Assembly (NCBI RefSeq): GCF_025165795.1
Contig: NZ_JAJAGO010000002.1
Span: 62,001 to 126,000 of the forward strand
DNA from: Streptomyces gossypii
GTDB lineage: Bacteria; Actinomycetota; Actinomycetes; Streptomycetales; Streptomycetaceae
Reading direction: 5' to 3'
DNA length: 64,000 nt
This document shows, in pieces, positions 59,565 to 64,000 of the stretch. A program made the translations under genes and the position numbers. Under the pieces are notes generated by a model. It saw nothing but the letters and a program-made list of their open reading frames with translations. It was not told where the DNA came from and did not search any database. How positions within the stretch are numbered: the first letter of the stretch is position 1; every line of letters begins with the position of its first letter.

Positions 59565-59985
59565 GAGGCGGGGCTGGGGTGGATGAAGCAGGGGTACGAC
59601 ATCGCCCGCAACGCGGACTGGCACCGGCGCGGCAAAATGCTCGATGACATCCTGGCGTTCCTGCACGCGTGGTGGACGACCAACCCCGTGTCCCGGGCAG
59701 CGAGTTCTTCACCTCGCCACCGGTCCACGCCGACCTACGCCCGGCCCTGGCCGGGCGGCCACCCATCTGGATCGGCGGGGCCAGCGAGGCCGCGATGCGC
59801 CGGGGCGGCCGCAGCGGGGTCGGCTGGCTCGGGTTCGACGGGCTGCCGACCGCCGCGTCGATCAACGGTCGGGACGAGGGCTCCGATCGCCGGTGGTCGA
59901 TCGCGCGCCGAGCGGCGCAGGACGCCGGCCGCGATCCCGACGCGCTGAAGACGGCCATGCGGACCAATACTCGAGCCGGGCACGT
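59565..59985 (+). pseudogene. Fragment of an F420-dependent luciferase-like monooxygenase
   Basis: The reading frame GLGWMKQGYDIARNADWHRRGKMLDDILAFLHAWWTTNP is followed, after a shift near 59665-59700, by GSEFFTSPPVHADLRPALAGRPPIWIGGASEAAMRRGGRSGVGWLGFDGLP in another frame. Both are parts of one LLM-class protein. About 100 residues are missing at the N-terminus and more at the C-terminus, where the repeat at 60008 begins. Confidence 0.82.
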
Positions 59986-60007
59986 CCATCGGCTCGCTCG
60001 CGGACAA

Positions 60008-60062
60008 ATCGCATCGCGCTACTCGGACATAGTTCCACGTGCGAAAGAGGCGCCAGATCCAA
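60008..60062. repeat. Right copy of the diverged direct repeat
   Basis: It aligns with 56876-56931 as described there. In the minus-strand frame that matches the left copy, this copy has stops (GTMSE followed by a stop, then RDAI), so the duplicated gene is dead here. Confidence 0.7.
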
Positions 60063-60249
60063 CGGGTTTCTACATGTCCAGCTTCCGATTTGTGACACTG
60101 AGAGACCACATCAAGGCGTGCATCAGTTGATTCTTTTCCCTTTTTTTCAATTTCATGAAGGAATGAACTGGGACATCCAATCTACTCGGCTCGACTATCA
60201 AGACAGACGAGACATCTCGACCGATTGAAAATTCGAGAATACTACAGAT

Positions 60250-60486
60250 TCAGCTATCTTCCGGCGTAGGTTCAGGAAGAATGGGCATGAGAACATATCG
60301 GGAATCAAGCTCTCCCAGCTGAACAGTTCTCGCCTGCCTACTGAATCCACGCGACCTGGCTTCTTGAATCAGATCGGCCAAACCTTTCGTATCCACGCAT
60401 CGAATCTCCGAAGGAACCAGCGCCCAATATGTCGAAGTCAAATTTTCTTCAAAAATATTAACACACCTCCATGTCACCCTTACCAC
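60250..60486 (-). CDS. Small AT-rich ORF, possible immunity partner
   Basis: The 78-residue ORF (start GTG 60486 or 60477) has no family recognised: WRCVNIFEENLTSTYWALVP...LADLIQEARSRGFSRQ. It overlaps the end of the ParB-like fragment by 7 bases on the same strand, the arrangement of a toxin and its immunity gene. The GC content is clearly below that of core genes. Confidence 0.45.
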   Translation of the reverse strand: MVRVTWRCVNIFEENLTSTYWALVPSEIRCVDTKGLADLIQEARSRGFSRQARTVQLGELDSRYVLMPILPEPTPEDS

Positions 60487-60698
60487 AATCCATCAGGGGC
60501 CCGTATCAGCACTTCAGAGTCTGGTTTTATCCCCGGATGAGCAGGGTCGTTCATTCTTCGGAGAGCCTCTGCAATTCGATGGTTTCCCTGGATCATGATT
60601 CCTTCCCCCGCTGTCGCAACTGCGCCCAACTCATCTGGGTCATTTATTGCCTCCAAGAGCTTGTTGCTGATGTTCAGGTCGCCGCCGCCGTCACTCAA
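60480..60698 (-). CDS. ParB/sulfiredoxin-like toxin-tail fragment
   Basis: The 72-residue ORF (TTG 60698) has GDLNISNKLLEAINDPDELGAVATAGEGIMIQGNHRIAEALRRMND. QGNHRIAEAL resembles the G-x-H-R box of ParB/Srx-fold domains that form C-terminal tips of secreted toxins. No N-terminal part is present; the frame runs back into the SseB gene's end. It is probably an orphan toxin tail left by recombination. Confidence 0.5.
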   Translation of the reverse strand: MSDGGGDLNISNKLLEAINDPDELGAVATAGEGIMIQGNHRIAEALRRMNDPAHPGIKPDSEVLIRAPDGLW

Positions 60699-61182
60699 CG
60701 GGGTCTCCCCTCGGGGTCGGTGTCGGGAGGGTCCGTTCGGGAGGGTCGGTGTCGAGGGCGCAGGAGTCGGGGACGATGCCGCGGGCCGGGGGCAGCAGCA
60801 TCGAGGCGTCCCGGTCGGCGACGTCGATGGCGACGCCCGTGGGGCCGTCGAGGGAGGGGATGACGGAGTCGAGGAGGCGGGCGCCGAGGACGGACACGTA
60901 GTCGCCGGGAACGGCCGGTGCGCCCGGGCCGGAGGGTGCGGCGGGATCGACGGGATCGGCCGGTGTGGCGGGGGCGGCGGCCGGGGCGAGGCCCTGGAGG
61001 AAGCGGGAGAGGCTGGCCTCGCCGGTGAAGGCGTAGATCCAGCGGATGCCGCCGTACTCCGCCGACATCAGGCCGTCGTCCAGGAGCGGCACCAGGACCG
61101 CCGCGCGGCGGAACTCCCCTACCAGGACCGCTGGTTCGCCTACGCCCGCGCGGCGCGCGGCTATCTCGTCCGGCAGTTCCAT
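60691..61182 (-). CDS. SseB-family protein
   Basis: The 163-residue protein (start ATG 61182 behind GGGGCGGGGA) has LVGEFRRAAVLVPLLDDGLMSAEYGGIRWIYAFTGEASLSRFLQ, the SseB N-terminal domain common beside type VII secretion (WXG100) genes in Streptomyces. The tail after CALDTD (PPERTLPTPTPRGDPVE) appears unrelated to SseB and may mark a junction with the toxin-tail fragment that follows. Confidence 0.75.
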   Translation of the reverse strand: MELPDEIAARRAGVGEPAVLVGEFRRAAVLVPLLDDGLMSAEYGGIRWIYAFTGEASLSRFLQGLAPAAAPATPADPVDPAAPSGPGAPAVPGDYVSVLGARLLDSVIPSLDGPTGVAIDVADRDASMLLPPARGIVPDSCALDTDPPERTLPTPTPRGDPVE

Positions 61183-61333
61183 TCCCCGCCCCCGGGCACG
61201 AAGCGGCGACTCCCCGTCGCCGACTCGTCCAACCCTACGAGGCGCGTTCGAACGACTACCATCCGTAGGGGTGACTGTTGCGCATGTCACTCACGCAGTG
61301 TGTGGACGTCATGCGGGTGTGTGACCGGGCGCG

Positions 61334-61936
61334 TTACCGCTCGGGCGTGGTGCGCAGGCCCGCGAAGGCGGTGCGGACCACCGCTTCGGCGACCTCGTCC
61401 TTCGTGTGCCCGCCGTGACCGGAGCGGTCCGGGCGGTACCACTCGACGAGAGAGTTGATCATTCCGAAGAGCAGCCTGGTCGCCAGCCGCGGGTCCACAT
61501 CCGTGCGCAGATCGCCCTCGGCGGCGGCCTGCTTCAGCAGCGCCGCGACCTGCTGGTCGAATTCGCGGCGGCGCGCCATGGCCCAGCGTTCGGTGTCCGT
61601 GTTCCCCCGTACGCGCAGCAGCAGGGTGACGTACGGCAGGTCGGCCATCAGCACCTCGGCCGTGCGGCGGGTGACGTGTTCGAGCCGGTCGACGGCGCGG
61701 CCCCGCAGGGCGGCCGGTTCCTCCAGGAGGGCGAACAGTTCGTCCAGCGCGCGGGATATCGCCCGGCGCAGCAGCTCTTCCTTGCCGGTCACATGGTGGT
61801 AGATGGACGACTTGGAGATGCCCGCGGCACGGGAGAGGTGCTCCATGGAGGTGCCGTCGTACCCGCGCTCGTTGAAGACCCGCACGGCTACCGCGAGGAG
61901 GGTGTCGGGGGTGTAGGTGTCGCGCTTCGCGGGCAT
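61334..61936 (-). CDS. TetR-family regulator of phenylacetate genes (PaaR-like)
   Basis: The 200-residue protein has the HTH TPDTLLAVAVRVFNERGYDGTSMEHLSRAAGISKSSIYHHVTGKEELLRRAISRALDEL. ATG 61936 is chosen; an open frame further upstream lacks family similarity. It is divergent from paaN with an ACCGA-N4-TCGGT palindrome in the gap, so it probably senses phenylacetyl-CoA or another acyl-CoA. Confidence 0.85.
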   Translation of the reverse strand: MPAKRDTYTPDTLLAVAVRVFNERGYDGTSMEHLSRAAGISKSSIYHHVTGKEELLRRAISRALDELFALLEEPAALRGRAVDRLEHVTRRTAEVLMADLPYVTLLLRVRGNTDTERWAMARRREFDQQVAALLKQAAAEGDLRTDVDPRLATRLLFGMINSLVEWYRPDRSGHGGHTKDEVAEAVVRTAFAGLRTTPER

Positions 61937-62139
61937 GGCGGAGATGCTAGTGCTTCGCCGCACAGGTCCTGCGACGGTGCGGCGCCTGCGCGGCGAAGCA
62001 CTGGCCGCCGTCGGCGGCACGGCTTCTCCGGAGTAGCCGCGGCTTCCGGAGTCGGCTGGATTCCCGGAGTTACCGGGACTCTCGGGCGTTCCGGGCTTCT
62101 GGGAGTGTGCCGTCACTGTGTCTGGCCCCTCTTGCACCG

Positions 62140-62153
62140 ACCGATCGTTCGGT
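62140..62153. promoter_or_regulatory. PaaR-type operator
   Basis: ACCGATCGTTCGGT is a perfect palindrome at the 5-base arms, preceded by an extra ACCG. It is 59 bases before paaN and is of the form known for PaaR of Corynebacterium (ACCGnnCGnnCGGT). The same site with one change lies before bkdF (32636-32649). Confidence 0.7.
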
Positions 62154-62211
62154 AGCAGTATCTGAACCATACCGCTCATCAGCCCTCCAGCTCGACGAGG
62201 AGTTGGTCTTC

Positions 62212-63933
62212 GTGACCGCCGCACCCGCCGGATCCCCGGGATCCCCCGTCACCAGCCCGGTGCAGTTGCTCGAGAGGCACCGCGCGACCCTTGACCACGC
62301 CCTGGAGGCGATTCGCAGCCGCGAGTACTGGTCGCCGCACCCCGAGCACCCCAAGGCGTACGGCGAGGGCGGCTCGCTCAGCGCCGGGCAGGGCAAGGAG
62401 GCGTTCGACGCACTGCGCGGGAGGCGCTTCGAAGTGGAGGGGCAGCCCGGTACGGACGGCTGGGCGGCGACCGAGGCGTCTCCGTACGGCATCGCGATGG
62501 GCATCGAATACCCGCACCCCGACATCTACGCGCTGCTGCCCGCGATGCGGCTGGCGATGCCCGCCTGGCGGGAGGCCGGTCCGGAGACGCGGGCGGCGGT
62601 GTGCCTGGAGATCCTGGCGCGGATCAGCGCCCGTACGCACGAGTTCGCACACGCGGTCATGCACACCAGCGGGCAGGCGTTCATGATGGCGTTCCAGGCG
62701 GGCGGCCCGCATGCGCAGGACCGCGGCATGGAGGCGGTCGCGTACGCGTACGTGGAGCAGGTGCGCACCCCCGACACCGCCGAGTGGTCGAAGCCGCAGG
62801 GCAAGCGCGACCCGATCAATCTCACCAAGCACTTCACGGCCGTCGGCCGCGGCATCTCCCTGCTGGTCGGCTGCAACACCTTCCCCACCTGGAACGGCTA
62901 CCCCGGCTTCTTCGCCTCGCTGGCCACCGGCAACCCGGTACTTGTCAAGCCCCATCCGCGCGCGGTGCTGCCGCTGGCGCTGACCGTTCGCATCGCCCGC
63001 GAGGTGCTGCGCGAGGCGGGCTTCGACCCGAATCTGGTCGCGCTGGCGGCCGAGCAGGAGGGTGAGGGCATCGCCCGGGAGCTGGCGATGCGGTCCGAGA
63101 TCCGCCTCATCGACTACACCGGCTCCTCCGCCTTCGGCGACTGGCTGGAAGCCAACGCCCCGCAGGCGCAGGTCTTCACCGAGAAGTCCGGAGTCAACAC
63201 CGTCGTCATCGACTCGACCGGCGACTACCAGGGGATGCTGGGCAATCTCGCCTTCTCGCTGTCCCTCTACAGCGGCCAGATGTGCACGACGCCGCAGAAT
63301 CTGCTGCTGCCGCGCGGCGGCATCGAGACGGACGAGGGCGACAAGTCGTACGACGAGGTGGTGGACGATCTGGCGGCGGCGGTCGGCAAGCTGCTCGGGG
63401 ACGACGCGCGGGCGAACGCGCTGCTCGGCGCCATCGTCAACCCGCAGGTGGGGGAGCGCATCGACGCCGCCGGCGCGCTGGGCGAGGTCGCGCTGCCCTC
63501 CCGCTCGGTGGACAACCCGGACTTCCCGGGCGCGACGGTCCGTACGCCCGTGATCGTCAAGCTGGACGCGGCGAAGCCCGAGGCGGAGTCGGGGTACATG
63601 ACGGAGTGCTTCGGGCCGGTGTCCTTCGCGGTGGCCGTCGACTCGACGGAGGACGCGGTGACGCTGCTGCGGCGCACGATCCGGGAGAAGGGGGCGATGA
63701 CGGTCGCCGGGTACACCACCTCGCCCGACGTGGAGCGGCTGATCGAGAACGCCTGTCTGGACGAGTGCGCGCAGCTCTCGCTCAATCTGACCGGAGGGGT
63801 GTACGTCAACCAGACGGCGGCGTTCTCGGACTTCCACGGGTCGGGCGGCAATCCGGCGGCGAACGCGGCGCTGTGCGACGGGGCGTTCGTCGCGAACCGC
63901 TTCCGGACGGTGGAGGTACGGCGCCCTGCCTGA
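62212..63933 (+). CDS. paaN: Phenylacetic acid degradation protein PaaN (aldehyde dehydrogenase fold)
   Basis: The 573-residue aldehyde dehydrogenase-like protein has LLVGCNTFPTWNGYPGFFASLATGNPVLVKPHP, IDYTGSSAFGDWLE, LYSGQMCTTPQNL (catalytic Cys) and GSGGNPAANAALCDGAFVANRF, all found in PaaN. It works on the ring-opened intermediate of phenylacetyl-CoA breakdown. GTG 62212 lies behind GAGGAG. Other paa genes are not in the window, though more may lie to the right. Confidence 0.92.
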   Translation: MTAAPAGSPGSPVTSPVQLLERHRATLDHALEAIRSREYWSPHPEHPKAYGEGGSLSAGQGKEAFDALRGRRFEVEGQPGTDGWAATEASPYGIAMGIEYPHPDIYALLPAMRLAMPAWREAGPETRAAVCLEILARISARTHEFAHAVMHTSGQAFMMAFQAGGPHAQDRGMEAVAYAYVEQVRTPDTAEWSKPQGKRDPINLTKHFTAVGRGISLLVGCNTFPTWNGYPGFFASLATGNPVLVKPHPRAVLPLALTVRIAREVLREAGFDPNLVALAAEQEGEGIARELAMRSEIRLIDYTGSSAFGDWLEANAPQAQVFTEKSGVNTVVIDSTGDYQGMLGNLAFSLSLYSGQMCTTPQNLLLPRGGIETDEGDKSYDEVVDDLAAAVGKLLGDDARANALLGAIVNPQVGERIDAAGALGEVALPSRSVDNPDFPGATVRTPVIVKLDAAKPEAESGYMTECFGPVSFAVAVDSTEDAVTLLRRTIREKGAMTVAGYTTSPDVERLIENACLDECAQLSLNLTGGVYVNQTAAFSDFHGSGGNPAANAALCDGAFVANRFRTVEVRRPA

Positions 63934-64000
63934 GTGCGGCCGGAAGCGGTACGGGGCGCGGGTGTCAGTGCTGGCGTCAGTGCGGGCGTCATTCCGGGCG
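63934..64000. other. Right edge, no gene identified
   Basis: The last 67 bases contain imperfect GCGTCAGTGC repeats and no clear start or ribosome site. Confidence 0.5.

Noticed and set aside
62179..63837. Long minus-strand frame opposite paaN
   Set aside because: It is antisense to a conserved aldehyde dehydrogenase-fold gene, with no domain and no ribosome site.
1..64000. tRNA or rRNA genes
   Set aside because: No T-loop (GGTTCGAATCC-type) with matching acceptor arms and no rRNA-like block was found by eye; a tRNAscan run would settle it.

Overview
The window is a stretch of high-GC actinobacterial chromosome and almost certainly comes from a Streptomyces. The evidence is third-position G/C codon bias throughout, many GTG starts, rare TTA codons confined to a few non-essential-looking genes, two branched-chain 2-oxoacid dehydrogenase (BCDH) gene sets, paired eukaryote-type Ser/Thr kinases, a bacterial proteasome activator, a WhiJ-type XRE/DUF397/ATPase cluster and mycothiol-type enzymes. 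No rRNA, tRNA, CRISPR array or intact insertion sequence was seen.

Layout. 1-8.3 kb: a thioredoxin/NHL protein running off the left edge, an Rrf2 regulator divergent from an NmrA-like oxidoreductase, a LURP-one-like protein, a nitrilase-fold amidohydrolase, a mycothiol-dependent-isomerase-fold protein, and a GntR-MFS pair joined by a GTGA overlap. 8.4-13.3 kb: BCDH cluster 1 (E1alpha-E1beta-E2, minus strand), divergent from an orphan NarL-type response regulator across a promoter region carrying repeated TTTGYTTGGAT half-sites. 13.4-24.7 kb: housekeeping and signalling genes, including two divergent membrane Ser/Thr kinases and Bpa. 24.8-32.5 kb: a tightly coupled six-gene minus-strand unit, BCDH cluster 2 (E1alpha-E1beta-E2) then a MobA-like protein, MoeA and a K+ channel, divergent from an Lrp/AsnC (BkdR-type) regulator. 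33.3-36.9 kb: PEP-dependent dihydroxyacetone kinase genes split around an IclR regulator (HPr and dhaM on one side, dhaK-dhaL on the other).

36.9-55.9 kb: a mosaic of small regulator-plus-target modules (HxlR/imine reductase, XRE-cupin/azlCD, TetR/drug efflux MFS, WhiJ-like cluster), most with a clear inverted repeat between divergent genes. Three genes here contain an in-frame TTA codon and so are candidates for bldA-dependent translation.

56-61 kb is a decaying accessory segment: a SMI1/KNR4 gene with a premature TGA, an AT-richer small ORF, a TetR-SDR-F420-type-reductase module, a truncated and frameshifted luciferase-like gene, a diverged direct repeat flanking the module, and a short ParB-like toxin-tail ORF with a small partner. 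61.3-64 kb: a TetR regulator divergent from paaN (phenylacetate degradation). Its presumed operator, ACCGATCGTTCGGT, matches a site in the BCDH cluster 2 promoter region at 13 of 14 positions, which suggests a shared regulator. Functional names rest on motifs and family knowledge read by eye; no database search was run.
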